From Bradyrhizobium sp. 199 (lineage in GTDB: Bacteria > Pseudomonadota > Alphaproteobacteria > Rhizobiales > Xanthobacteraceae): DNA of 64,000 bases. Each line of letters begins with the position of its first letter. Position 1 is the first letter of the stretch. Made by a program: the position numbers and the translations under genes. The stretch spans positions 1,178,001 to 1,242,000 of the forward strand of contig NZ_JADPJI010000002.1 of NCBI RefSeq assembly GCF_023073355.1, in the 5' to 3' direction. Below the pieces are notes generated by a model. That model was not told the DNA's origin. It was given only the letters and a program-made list of their open reading frames with translations, and made no database searches. This document shows positions 17,213-27,419 of the stretch, piece by piece.

Positions 17213-18388
17213 ATGTTCCTGCAATTCTTCACTTCTCTGCGCGACGCGCAGGTCCCCGTGACGCTGCGCGAATACCTCACGCTGGTGGAGGCGCTCGACG
17301 CTGACCTTGCGGACTACTCGGTCGAGAATTTCTACTATCTCTCGCGCACCGCGTTGGTGAAGGACGAGCGCAACCTCGACAAATTCGACCGCGTCTTCGG
17401 CTCGGTGTTCAAGGGGCTGGAAAGCCTGCTCGACGCCATGGAGAAGGCGGAGATCCCTGAGGAGTGGCTGAAGAAGCTCGCCGAGAAATATCTCACCGAA
17501 GAAGAGAAGAAGCAGATCGAGGCCATGGGCTGGGACAAGCTCATGGAGACCCTGAAGAAGCGCCTCGAGGAGCAGAAGGGCCGCCACCAGGGCGGCTCGA
17601 AGTGGATCGGCACCGCCGGCACCTCGCCATTCGGTGCCCATGGCTACAATCCCGAAGGCGTCCGCATCGGCCAGGAGAAGAACCGCAACAACCGCGCCGT
17701 CAAGGTGTGGGACAAGCGGGAATTCAAAGACCTCGACGGCAATGTCGAGCTCGGCATCCGCAACATCAAGGTGGCGCTGCGCCGCTTGCGCAAATTCGCG
17801 CGCACCGGCGCGCCCGACGAGCTCGATCTCGACACCACCATCCGCGAGACCGCCAATCACGGCTATCTCGACGTCCACATGCGGCCCGAGCGGCGCAACG
17901 CGGTGAAGCTGCTGGTGTTCTTCGACATCGGCGGTTCGATGGACGCGCATATTGAGCAGGTCGAGGAGCTGTTCTCGGCGGCGAAGAGCGAGTTCAAGCA
18001 CATGGAGTATTTCTACTTCCACAACTGCCTCTATGAAGGCGTGTGGAAGCAGAACAAGCGCCGCTTCACCGACCGCACGCCGACCTGGGACGTGCTGCAC
18101 AAATACCCCCACGACTACAAGATCGTGTTCGTCGGCGACGCCTCGATGTCGCCTTACGAGATCATGGTGCCCGGCGGCTCGGTCGAGCACGTCAACGAGG
18201 AGCCCGGCTCGGTCTGGCTCGACCGCATCATCCGCACCTATCCGCATTCGGTGTGGTTGAACCCGGTCGCCCAGAAGCATTGGGACTATTCGGAATCCAC
18301 AACCATCATCAAGCGCATCTTCGCCAATCGCATGTACCCGATCACGATCGAGGGGCTTGAAGGTGCGATGAAGGAATTGACGCACTGA
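17213..18388 (+). CDS. VWA-domain protein, CoxE-like
   Basis: Partner of the MoxR ATPase. The ATG at 17213 gives 391 aa beginning FLQFFTSLRDAQVPVTLREY, the conserved start of the family; a longer in-frame reading overlaps the MoxR promoter and is not protein-like. A charged linker (residues 90-130) leads to a region with GTSPFGAHGYNPEGVRIG and a C-terminal von Willebrand A fold. The metal-site motif reads FFDIGGSMDAHI, i.e. DxGxS rather than DxSxS, followed by FYFHNCLYEGVW and VGDASMSPYEI. Probably a cytoplasmic scaffold for metallo-enzyme maturation; target unknown. Confidence 0.9.
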   Translation: MFLQFFTSLRDAQVPVTLREYLTLVEALDADLADYSVENFYYLSRTALVKDERNLDKFDRVFGSVFKGLESLLDAMEKAEIPEEWLKKLAEKYLTEEEKKQIEAMGWDKLMETLKKRLEEQKGRHQGGSKWIGTAGTSPFGAHGYNPEGVRIGQEKNRNNRAVKVWDKREFKDLDGNVELGIRNIKVALRRLRKFARTGAPDELDLDTTIRETANHGYLDVHMRPERRNAVKLLVFFDIGGSMDAHIEQVEELFSAAKSEFKHMEYFYFHNCLYEGVWKQNKRRFTDRTPTWDVLHKYPHDYKIVFVGDASMSPYEIMVPGGSVEHVNEEPGSVWLDRIIRTYPHSVWLNPVAQKHWDYSESTTIIKRIFANRMYPITIEGLEGAMKELTH

Positions 18389-18395
18389 TTGCTGC

Positions 18396-18490
18396 CATTC
18401 CGGGACGCGCATAGCGCGAGCCCGGAATCTCGACATGTTCAACTGCCGCTCGAGATTCCGGGTTCGCGACTTTGTCGCGCCCCGGAATGA
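18396..18490. repeat. Palindromic repeat, CATTCCGGGRCGCG family
   Basis: Arms ATTCCGGGACGCGCATAGCG and the inverse ending CGCGCCCCGGAATGA, with an internal pair around CCGGAATCTCGA and TCGAGATTCCGG. It lies between the VWA and rhodanese genes. Confidence 0.85.
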
Positions 18491-18512
18491 CAGCAAGAAG
18501 AAGGGAAGACCC

Positions 18513-18926
18513 ATGCCCCAAAACATCACCCGCGGCATCAAAGCGCTAATCGACGAGGCCAATGCCGAGATCGAGACGCTCAACGCCAAGGACGCCATCG
18601 AGATCTCCAAGAACGGCGACGTCGTCATCGTCGACATCCGCGATCCCCGCGAGATCGAGCGTGAGGGGCGCATCCCCGGCGCGTTCGCCTGCACCCGCGG
18701 CATGCTCGAATTCTGGATCGATCCGCAGAGCCCTTATGCAAAGCCGGTTTTCCAGGAGGACAAGAAGTTCGTCTTCCACTGCGCCGGCGGCCTCCGCTCC
18801 GCGCTCGCGGCCAAGACCGCGCAGGACATGGGATTGAAGCCCGTCGCCCACATCGCCGGCGGCTACGCCGCCTGGCGCGATGCCGGCGGCCCCGTGGAGA
18901 AGTGGGAGCCGAAGAAGAAGGGGTGA
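18513..18926 (+). CDS. Single-domain rhodanese-like sulfurtransferase
   Basis: 137 aa from the ATG at 18513 (AAGAAGGGAAG upstream). The rhodanese fold shows DVVIVDIRDPREIEREGRIP, GAFACTRGMLEFW, and the active loop FVFHCAGGLRSALAA with Cys90 as the persulfide-carrying nucleophile, then HIAGGYAAWRDAGGPVE. No signal peptide, so cytoplasmic. It lies upstream of another sulfurtransferase gene (19067), from which it is separated by a palindromic repeat. Confidence 0.92.
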   Translation: MPQNITRGIKALIDEANAEIETLNAKDAIEISKNGDVVIVDIRDPREIEREGRIPGAFACTRGMLEFWIDPQSPYAKPVFQEDKKFVFHCAGGLRSALAAKTAQDMGLKPVAHIAGGYAAWRDAGGPVEKWEPKKKG

Positions 18927-18955
18927 GGCATGCTCCTCACGTGCCACGCGCTCCC

Positions 18956-19040
18956 TCATGGCCGGGCCTGTCCCGGTCATCCACGCTCTTGATCGATGCG
19001 CCGAAAGACGTGGATGCCCGGGACAAGCCCGGGCATGACG
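18956..19040. repeat. Palindromic repeat, CATGGCCGGGCCTGTCCCGG family
   Basis: Arms TCATGGCCGGGCCTGTCCCG and the inverse CGGGACAAGCCCGGGCATGA with CATCCACG/CGTGGATG inside. Related copies lie at 29265-29340 and 62735-62820. Confidence 0.88.
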
Positions 19041-19066
19041 ACTGAGAATCGCCGGAGAATACGTGA

Positions 19067-19927
19067 ATGACTGACACGACAGCCGACCCACTCGTCTCCA
19101 CCGAATGGCTCGCCGCCCATATGGGCGACGCCAACGTCAAGATTCTCGACGCCAGCTTCAAGCTGCCGGGCGTGCTGCCGCTGCCGAAGGATGACTATCT
19201 CGCCGCGCATCTGCCGGGTGCGGCCTTCTTCGACGTCGATGCGGTGTCGGACCATTCCAACCCGCTGCCTCACATGTATCCGAGCGCCGAGCAGTTCGGC
19301 CGCGACATCGGCAATCTCGGCATCGCAAATAGCGATACCGTCGTGCTCTACGATGCCGGTGGTTGGGTCGCGGCGCCCCGCGCATGGTGGATGTTCCTGG
19401 CCTTCGGCCACGGCAATGTGCGCATCCTCAATGGCGGCTTGAAGAAGTGGCGCGCCGAAGGGCGAGCGGTCGAGAGCGGGGAGGTGAAGCCGAAGCCGGC
19501 GAGCTTCAAGGCGAGCTATGATCCAAACCGCGTGCGCAGCATGCAGCAGCTGATCGCCAACGTCGAAAGCCGTGCCGAGCAGGTGATCGACGCGCGCGCC
19601 GCGGAGCGCTTCGAGGGCCGCGCGCCCGAGCCGCGGCCGGGCGTCCGCTCCGGCCACATCCCCGGCGCCCGCAACGTGCCCTACAATCTGCTGTTCGACG
19701 CAGGGACCGGCGAGATGAAGCCGCTCGACGATCTCCGCACCGCGTTCATGGGCGCCGGCGTCAAGCTCGATGCGCCGATCGTGACGAGCTGCGGCTCCGG
19801 CGTGTCGGCCGGCGTGCTGACGCTCGCGCTCTACCGTCTGGGGATCACCGACAGCGCGCTCTATGACGGCTCCTGGTCGGAATGGGGCCAGGAAAAAGGC
19901 CCGCCGATCGCGACCGGGCCGGCGTGA
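19067..19927 (+). CDS. sseA: 3-mercaptopyruvate sulfurtransferase
   Basis: Two-domain rhodanese of 286 aa. The first, inactive domain has STEWLAAHMGDANVKILDAS and DYLAAHLPGAAFFDVDAVSD, the family signature. The second has HIPGARNVPYNLLFD and the catalytic loop TSCGSGVSA with Cys242; CGSGVS/T is the mercaptopyruvate-type loop as opposed to the thiosulfate type. It transfers sulfur from 3-mercaptopyruvate to thiols or cyanide. The start directly follows a repeat, with GGAG upstream. Confidence 0.92.
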   Translation: MTDTTADPLVSTEWLAAHMGDANVKILDASFKLPGVLPLPKDDYLAAHLPGAAFFDVDAVSDHSNPLPHMYPSAEQFGRDIGNLGIANSDTVVLYDAGGWVAAPRAWWMFLAFGHGNVRILNGGLKKWRAEGRAVESGEVKPKPASFKASYDPNRVRSMQQLIANVESRAEQVIDARAAERFEGRAPEPRPGVRSGHIPGARNVPYNLLFDAGTGEMKPLDDLRTAFMGAGVKLDAPIVTSCGSGVSAGVLTLALYRLGITDSALYDGSWSEWGQEKGPPIATGPA

Positions 19928-19987
19928 GGCGTCGATAGCCGCGGCGCCGCGCTCCCTCGCCCCGCAAGCGGGGGCGAAGAAGGAACG

Positions 19988-20770
19988 TCACCGCGTGCGC
20001 GTGGTCGGTGTCGCGAACGTCTGCGGCTGGCCGAACGGATCGAGCTGTTGCTGCTGCTGAGGCGGCGGACGCCGCACCACGCGATGCCGCTTCTTGGCCG
20101 CCTTGCGCTTGGTCGCCTTGCTGTCGGAGGCGCCGTCCGCCTTGCTTTTGGTCTTGGCCTTCGCCGGCGGAGCCTTCACGGCCGTCGCCGCCGGCTCGTT
20201 CAGTGCGGCCAATTTGGCCGCTGCGACATCGAGCGCCGAGGAGGCCAGGGCAGCGCTCGGATCAGCCGGCGCCGGCTCGCCGGCGGTCGCGACAGCGGCA
20301 GGCGCAAAGTCAGGCCTGGCTCCGGCGATCGATGACGTGGTGTCGGCGGGGGTGAGCGTGTCGGCGGGCGCCGGCGCTAGGGCTTCCGCCGTCGCCTCGG
20401 GCTTGGCCGGTTCGGCGGCTACCGGGTCGGTTGCGGATTCAGCGGCCTCCGTCCCTGCGTCAGCCTCGGTCGTCAGCGCGGCGACCTGCTCGGGCTCGGT
20501 TGCCGGCAATCCGATGGTCGGCACCTGGTCGCGCAATGACGGCTCGGGCTCGGCCGTCACCTCGGGCTCCACCCGGAGGACCGCGAGCACCGGCTGGGCG
20601 GGCTCGGACGCCTGCGCGAACCTCTGCTCCTGCGGCCCGTTCCGCCAGGACGAGTTGTTGGCATACTGCTCATGGTTCGCCCGCAGCAGCGCGGCGGCGC
20701 CCAGGCCGAACACCAGGACGGAAGTTGAGAGCAGGATCGCGGCAAACAGGAAGCGAAAGCCGGGAAGCAT
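19988..20770 (-). CDS. Membrane-anchored Ala/Pro-rich protein of unknown function
   Basis: 260 aa with one N-terminal membrane segment (FLFAAILLSTSVLVFGLGAA, residues 7-26) and then a long low-complexity region dominated by Ala, Pro, Glu and Thr. The C-terminal 50 residues are strongly basic (KAKTKSKADGASDSKATKRK) and end in a Gln run before the final segment. The composition suggests an extended periplasmic or cytoplasmic linker anchored in the inner membrane. No family recognised. It is divergent from the L,D-transpeptidase gene. Confidence 0.75.
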   Translation of the reverse strand: MLPGFRFLFAAILLSTSVLVFGLGAAALLRANHEQYANNSSWRNGPQEQRFAQASEPAQPVLAVLRVEPEVTAEPEPSLRDQVPTIGLPATEPEQVAALTTEADAGTEAAESATDPVAAEPAKPEATAEALAPAPADTLTPADTTSSIAGARPDFAPAAVATAGEPAPADPSAALASSALDVAAAKLAALNEPAATAVKAPPAKAKTKSKADGASDSKATKRKAAKKRHRVVRRPPPQQQQQLDPFGQPQTFATPTTRTR

Positions 20771-21134
20771 CGAGGGATTGCGAATTTCCGCCCCGGCGGC
20801 GAATTAGCCAGGGCCCATGAGCCATCTGAACGCGGTGACGGTACTGTTGGCCGCGTTCGCCACACGGGGATCGGGAGCTCAAATGGTGGCGAATCAGGCT
20901 GATTCGAACATACCGCAACGAGTCCGACCCGTTCCGCAAAAACGGGGCCGGAGACTTCGGCAAATGACGGCATGAGCTGATTTCCGCCCCGTGATGCAGC
21001 GGGGCAACGGTAGTCTTGCGGATCACAAATCGGCAAATCCGGCGCAAATAAGCCTGCTATGTCTTGAATGTGCCGCTATCTTCGGCCATCTGGCCGTTAA
21101 CGGTCCGATCGGGCTTGGGGACTATACAAGAGCG
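20771..21134. other. Divergent promoter region without a gene (364 bases)
   Basis: This lies between the Ala/Pro-rich membrane protein (leftward) and the L,D-transpeptidase (rightward). A perfect 10-base palindrome CCGTTAACGG sits at 21094-21103, 31 bases before the transpeptidase start. I see no RNA gene or coding signal; some open frames here have no protein-like composition. Confidence 0.4.
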
Positions 21135-22337
21135 ATGATGATCAAACATTTTCTGACGATATGCGCTGCCGCAACAGTCGCTGCGGCGGGAACCTCGCTC
21201 GCGCAGGCTCAGAGCTATCCGGTCCAGCAGGCGCCGAGCTATGGCGCCCCCGCTGAATATCGGCCCGGCGATCGCACCCCGAATTTCGACGCGCTGGAAG
21301 ATGATGATGACGACGCGATGCCGCAGGCATCGTTGCCGCCGCCCGGCCCGGCCGACGATCCGCGCTATGGCCGCCCGCTCGGCGCGCCACCGGTCTACTC
21401 GGCAGCGCCGCCGCAGGGTCCGGTGATGTCGCCGGATGATCCGCGCTATGGCCGCCCGGCTGGCGCTCCCCCGGTCTATTCGACCGCCCCGTCGCAGGGC
21501 CCGGTGATGTCGCCGGACGATCCCCGCTACGGCCGCCCCGCCGGTCCGCCGCCGGTGATCTATGCCAATCGTCCGGGGCAAGGCCAGCCGCCGGCCAATG
21601 ACGGCTTGCGTCCGCCGGAGGCCGTCGGTGGTCCCGCCGCGACCGGAACGGTCCAGGCCGGGCAGCCGCCCGTCGGCGCCGATGGCCGTCCGATGACAAT
21701 GGCCGCGCTCCCGCCCGAGGAGCAGCCCGATGCTGCGCCGGTGCAGCTGCCGCAGAACCTGCGCCGCCAGGAAGTCGCGTTCCAGACCAAGGAGCCGGCC
21801 GGCACGCTCGTGGTCGATACCCCCAACACCTACCTCTATTACGTGCTCGGCAATGGCCGTGCGGTTCGCTACGGCGTCCGCGTCGGCCGCGACGGCTTCA
21901 CCTGGACCGGCGTGCAGAAGATCACCCGCAAGGCCGAATGGCCGGATTGGCATCCGCCGACCGAGATGATCGAGCGCCAGCCGTATCTGCCGCGCTTCAT
22001 GGCCGGCGGTCCCGGCAATCCGCTCGGTGCCCGCGCGATGTATCTCGGCTCGACCGTCTATCGCATCCACGGCACCAACCAGCCCTCGACCATCGGCAAG
22101 TTCGTGTCGTCCGGCTGTATCGGTATGCTGAACGAGGACGTCTCCGACCTGTTCGATCGCGTCAAGGTCGGCACCCGCGTGGTGGTGATGCCGGGCGGCC
22201 CGCCGCCGGGAACGGCGACCGCCTCCGCAGCGCCCGCTGCCGCCGGTCCGGCTCCGATGGCCGCCCAGGCCGGTCCGGTCCCCGGCACGCAGCCGACCGT
22301 GGTGCCGCCGCTGCCCGCGCCGGTCACTGTGCGCTAA
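21135..22337 (+). CDS. L,D-transpeptidase (YkuD family) with proline-rich repeat arm
   Basis: Periplasmic cross-linker that makes 3-3 peptidoglycan bridges or attaches proteins to the wall. The ATG at 21135 gives a signal peptide (FLTICAAATVAAAGTSLAQA). Residues 74-146 hold three 27-residue repeats, each beginning DDPRYGRP, and more Pro-rich linker to about 205. The catalytic domain spans 215-350: His312 in YRIHGTNQPSTIG and Cys328 in VSSGCIG. The Arg that normally follows the catalytic motif (GCIR) is Gly330 here, unlike the paralogue at 59141. A Pro/Ala tail ends the protein. A strong hairpin follows at 22377. Confidence 0.92.
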   Translation: MMIKHFLTICAAATVAAAGTSLAQAQSYPVQQAPSYGAPAEYRPGDRTPNFDALEDDDDDAMPQASLPPPGPADDPRYGRPLGAPPVYSAAPPQGPVMSPDDPRYGRPAGAPPVYSTAPSQGPVMSPDDPRYGRPAGPPPVIYANRPGQGQPPANDGLRPPEAVGGPAATGTVQAGQPPVGADGRPMTMAALPPEEQPDAAPVQLPQNLRRQEVAFQTKEPAGTLVVDTPNTYLYYVLGNGRAVRYGVRVGRDGFTWTGVQKITRKAEWPDWHPPTEMIERQPYLPRFMAGGPGNPLGARAMYLGSTVYRIHGTNQPSTIGKFVSSGCIGMLNEDVSDLFDRVKVGTRVVVMPGGPPPGTATASAAPAAAGPAPMAAQAGPVPGTQPTVVPPLPAPVTVR

Positions 22338-22376
22338 CAGCTCCGCGCAATCTGAGAGCGCGAAATCTGAGGGAGC

Positions 22377-22403
22377 GAAGGGCGTGCCATCGGCACGCCC
22401 TTC
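22377..22403. terminator. Perfect 12-base stem hairpin between convergent genes
   Basis: GAAGGGCGTGCC and GGCACGCCCTTC enclose a three-base ATC loop. It lies 40 bases after the L,D-transpeptidase stop and 7 bases from the convergent dehydrogenase stop, so it can serve both as terminator, although the T-tract on the + side is short. Confidence 0.75.
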
Positions 22404-22409
22404 ATCGTT

Positions 22410-23372
22410 TCAGGCCAGCTTGCGCGGCAACTCGCGGCCGCCAGTGAAGGCGTCGATCGCCTCGACCATCTGGCCGTAATGGATGCGCAAGCCGTCCTTG
22501 GTGGCGTAGCCGAGATGCGGCGTCAGCACGAGATTGTCGAGCTTGCGGAAAGGATGGTCGACCGGCAGCGGCTCGGCCGCGAACACGTCGATGCCGGCGC
22601 CCGCGATCTTGCGCTGCTGCAGCGCCTCGAGCAGCGCCTGCTCGTCCACGATCGGCCCGCGCGCGGTGTTGACGAGAAAGGCCGTCGGCTTCATCCGCGC
22701 GAGATCGGCAGCGCCGACGAGGCCACGCGAGCGCTCGCTCAGCACCACATGGATGGTGATGATGTCGGCCTTGGCGAACAGCTCCTCCTTCGTCGCGTAG
22801 CCGACGCCGGCCGCCGCGCATTTCTCCGGCGTGAGGTTCGGGCTCCAGGCGATCACGTTCATGCCGAACGCCTTGGCGATCCCGGCCATCTTGCTGCCAA
22901 GCTTGCCGAGCCCGACGATACCGAGCGTCATTCCCTCGATCTCGACGCCGGCAAAGGTCTGCCAGGGCTCGCCGGCATGCATGCGCGCATTCTCGCGGCC
23001 GATGCCGCGCGTCAGCTCCAGGATCAGACCCATGGTGAGCGGAGCGGTGGGATCGCGCGAATATTGCGTGCCGCCGATGACGATCCCGCGCGCCTTCGCG
23101 GCTTCCATGTCGATCGCGGCGTTGCGCATGCCTGAGGTGAGCAGCAGCTTCAGCTTCGGCAAGCTCTCGAACAGGCTCTTGGGGAATGCGGTGCGCTCGC
23201 GCATCGCGCAGATGATGTCGAAATCGGCCAGCGCACTGGCCGCGGCCTGTTCGGAGCCGAAGGCATCGCTGAACACGGTGACGTCGAGGCGGTCGGACAA
23301 TTTCTGCCAGTCGGCAATGTCGAGCGCGAGCTTGAAATAGTCATCGAGAATTGCACAGCGCAGCCGGCTCAT
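22410..23372 (-). CDS. D-2-hydroxyacid dehydrogenase family protein
   Basis: NAD(P)-dependent dehydrogenase of 320 aa. Substrate domain first (MSRLRCAILDDYFKLAL), then TSGMRNAAIDMEAAKARGI and the NAD-binding loop LGIVGLGKLGSKMAGIAKAF. The catalytic set is Arg in VNTARGPIVDE, Glu in the AGIDVFAAEPLP segment, and His in LTPHLGYATK, all in the usual order. Relatives act on glycerate, lactate, phosphoglycerate and similar acids; this subgroup's substrate is not established. It is an intact counterpart to the stump at 7787 but not its missing part. Confidence 0.9.
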   Translation of the reverse strand: MSRLRCAILDDYFKLALDIADWQKLSDRLDVTVFSDAFGSEQAAASALADFDIICAMRERTAFPKSLFESLPKLKLLLTSGMRNAAIDMEAAKARGIVIGGTQYSRDPTAPLTMGLILELTRGIGRENARMHAGEPWQTFAGVEIEGMTLGIVGLGKLGSKMAGIAKAFGMNVIAWSPNLTPEKCAAAGVGYATKEELFAKADIITIHVVLSERSRGLVGAADLARMKPTAFLVNTARGPIVDEQALLEALQQRKIAGAGIDVFAAEPLPVDHPFRKLDNLVLTPHLGYATKDGLRIHYGQMVEAIDAFTGGRELPRKLA

Positions 23373-23504
23373 CAGCGTTCATCCATGGCGAAAGGTGAGG
23401 GCGCCAGGCAAGCGCCGTCGTCGGAACCGCGCCATGGTTGCGCACAATCACGCCTGCGCGCAAGCCGCTTGCGTCTTCAAAAATCCGACAGCAGAGCGGG
23501 CGCT

Positions 23505-23720
23505 TTAGAAATCGCGGGGCTTCAGGCGGAACGGCGCATCCATGCCGTGCTTGGCGCGCCAGGCGGGGCCGGGGCCGCGCATGTAGTGCAGTTCGGGCCG
23601 GTAGGGATTGAAGGCGGTGGCAAAGAAGCGCTTCCAGAATCCCTTGATCTCCGAGGCGAAGTCGGAGACGTGGCCGGCTTCTCCCGGAACAGGAAGAGAA
23701 TGGGTCTCGATCATGGCCAT
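23505..23720 (-). CDS. Small basic protein of unknown function (71 aa)
   Basis: Compact protein with an amphipathic helix (ASEIKGFWKRFFATAF) followed by NPYRPELHYMRGPGPAWRA and ending FRLKPRDF. Its composition is protein-like and its codon use matches the genome, but no family is recognised. The start could be at 23720 or six bases further in. It is divergent from ettA. Confidence 0.5.
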   Translation of the reverse strand: MAMIETHSLPVPGEAGHVSDFASEIKGFWKRFFATAFNPYRPELHYMRGPGPAWRAKHGMDAPFRLKPRDF

Positions 23721-23953
23721 GACGCTGTCTCGCTGTGCTCCCCGTTCATTCTGAGCGGGTGGCGCTGTTTCCGCGCGAAACCGAGCTTTGGCCTGATTTA
23801 TTAAAAGATGGTTTCAATTGTCCGGATCGGTGGCCGGATGGTGTCCGTCCCGTATTCACCCGTGGTGAACGGACGGAAAACATTGCCCTTTCGGGGCGGG
23901 GTCGCTACATCGGCGGCAAGCAGATTTCCTCAAATCGAAGGTTTTCGGGACCG

Positions 23954-25603
<1,650 letters not shown>

Positions 25604-25610
25604 TGTCGGC

Positions 25611-26837
25611 ATGATGCGGCGGGCGCTCATCGCTGCGGTGATCGTGGTCACCTGTGGCTGGTCGTCCGCCCGCGCCGCCGACGCCGCCTTCACGCAGTTC
25701 GTCGCCTCGCTCTGGCCGGAAGCGCAAGAGGCTGGCGTCTCGCGCAAGACCTTCGACGAGCAGACGCGCGGGCTTGAGCCTGACTACAAGCTGCCCGATC
25801 TGATCCTGCCGGGACGCCCCGCGACCGGCGCACCGTCGCAGGCCGAGTTCGTGCAGGTGCCCGCCGATTACGTCAAGGAAGGCTCGATCGCGCGGCTTGC
25901 GGGCGAGGGACAGCGGCTGCTGCAGAAATATCGCGACTCGCTGAACCAGATAGAGAAGAAGTCCGGCGTGCCTGCGACCGTCATGCTGGCGATCTGGGGC
26001 CGCGAGACAGACTACGGCCGCTACACGTTGCCTTACGATCTCGTCCGCGTGCTGGCCACGCAGGCCTATGTCGGCCGGCGCAAGGACCAGTATCGCAACG
26101 AGTTCATCCTTTCATTGAAGATCTTGGGCGAGGGCGTGGTGACGCGTAAGGACATGCGCTCGTCCTGGGCGGGCGCCACCGGGCTCACGCAGTTCCTGCC
26201 GTCGGAATACTACAAGCACGGTGTCGATTTCGACGGCGACGGTCGCATCGACATCTGGCATTCCGTGCCCGATGCGCTGGCCTCCGCCGCGCAGCAGCTC
26301 GTCAACAAGGGCTGGCAGAGCGGCGTCCGGTGGGCCTACGAGGTGCAGGCGCCGGCCAAGGTCGATTGCACGACGGGAGTGCCGGAGGTGACGAAGCCGA
26401 TCGGCCAGTGGCTGCGCGAGGGCTTTGTGCCGGTGCGCGGCCAGCGCCTGAACGCCACGGAGCAGGCGCAGCCGGCTTCGCTGCTTCAGCCGGAAGGCAT
26501 CTATGGTCCGTCGTTCCTGACGACGAAGAACTACTTCGTCATCAAGGAATACAATTTCTCCGACCTCTATGTGCTGTTCGTCGGCCATCTCGCCGACCGC
26601 ATGACGAGCCCGCTTCCGTTCGCAACGCCCTGGGCGGCCTCCAAGCAATTGCGCACCAAGGACGTCGAGGCCATGCAGCGCGGGCTGACGCGCGTCGGGC
26701 TCTACAAGGACAAGATCGACGGCAAGGCCGGCATGCTGACGCGCGCGGCGCTCGGCGCCTATCAGAAGTCGGCCGGCCTCAAGGTTGATTGCTGGCCGAG
26801 CGAAGAGGTGCTGCGCTCGATCCAGACGGCGCGATAG
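25611..26837 (+). CDS. Lytic murein transglycosylase (MltB-type) with peptidoglycan-binding domain
   Basis: Cleaves glycan strands to 1,6-anhydro products in the periplasm. Signal peptide MMRRALIAAVIVVTCGWSSA is followed by the SLT_2/MltB domain: catalytic Glu132 in AIWGRETDYGRYT, then SWAGATGLTQFLPSEYY and HSVPDALASAAQQLVNKGW. The C-terminal 60 residues (VEAMQRGLTRVGLYKDKIDG, then ALGAYQKSAGL) form a PG_binding_1 domain. No lipobox, so it is soluble. It starts 7 bases after ettA and is probably co-transcribed with it. Confidence 0.94.
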   Translation: MMRRALIAAVIVVTCGWSSARAADAAFTQFVASLWPEAQEAGVSRKTFDEQTRGLEPDYKLPDLILPGRPATGAPSQAEFVQVPADYVKEGSIARLAGEGQRLLQKYRDSLNQIEKKSGVPATVMLAIWGRETDYGRYTLPYDLVRVLATQAYVGRRKDQYRNEFILSLKILGEGVVTRKDMRSSWAGATGLTQFLPSEYYKHGVDFDGDGRIDIWHSVPDALASAAQQLVNKGWQSGVRWAYEVQAPAKVDCTTGVPEVTKPIGQWLREGFVPVRGQRLNATEQAQPASLLQPEGIYGPSFLTTKNYFVIKEYNFSDLYVLFVGHLADRMTSPLPFATPWAASKQLRTKDVEAMQRGLTRVGLYKDKIDGKAGMLTRAALGAYQKSAGLKVDCWPSEEVLRSIQTAR

Positions 26838-26846
26838 CGTTTGACC

Positions 26847-26883
26847 AAAAGAAAAAGCCCGGTCGATGATCTCGGCCGGGCTT
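26847..26883 (-). terminator. Intrinsic terminator for the leftward glycine-zipper gene
   Basis: Stem AAGCCCGG/CCGGGCTT (26855-26862 with 26876-26883) is followed, on the minus strand, by a T-rich tract TTTTTCTTTT. On the plus strand no T-run follows, so it mainly serves the gene at 26918-27199. Confidence 0.75.
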
Positions 26884-26917
26884 CGATCGCGGCGCTGGTG
26901 AGCGCGGTGCGATCAGA

Positions 26918-27199
26918 TCAGTAGCAAACGCGAACCGGGCGAACGACCCAGCCATAGCCGTCCCAATAGCGCTGGCGCTGCCAATAGCAGGGCGCGGGCG
27001 GCGGGGGCTCGGCGACGTAAACCGGGCCGCCATAGGCGGGACGGCTCGACGCGATAGCGCCGCCGACGATCGCGCCGCCGATCAGGCCGGCCGCGATGCC
27101 GGCGCCGACGCCGTCATGGGCCTTCGCGGACGGAGTGGCAGTCACCAGCGAACCGGCGACGGTCGCAACCGTGAGGGCGGCAACTAGAGTCTTCTTCAT
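26918..27199 (-). CDS. Small secreted glycine-zipper protein, paralogue 1
   Basis: 93 aa with signal peptide (MKKTLVAALTVATVAGSLVT) and a glycine-zipper segment GIAAGLIGGAIVGGAIA. The C-terminus is CYWQRQRYWDGYGWVVRPVR followed by VCY. The ATG at 27199 was chosen because the signal starts there; a much longer opening upstream is a shadow reading. The same layout recurs in the next gene (27420-27743), so the two are tandem duplicates. Glycine zippers often associate with membranes; function unknown. Confidence 0.82.
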   Translation of the reverse strand: MKKTLVAALTVATVAGSLVTATPSAKAHDGVGAGIAAGLIGGAIVGGAIASSRPAYGGPVYVAEPPPPAPCYWQRQRYWDGYGWVVRPVRVCY

Positions 27200-27419
27200 G
27201 CTCAGGGCTCTCCTGCGAGATGGGTTCCTCTTGTTAGAGGCGCCCGGGTTACAAAGGTTCACGCACACGCTGGTGGAATTGGCCGTGCAGCTAGGAAGCG
27301 CGCAATTGGTCAACCCACGGTAAACGCACGCGGAGCTGTGACGAGAAAAAGCGGTCTTTTTCAGGCCCCGAGATGAACGGCGCGTCCGTAGTGAACCGAC
27401 CAGCCGGCCCGCAGCGCCT

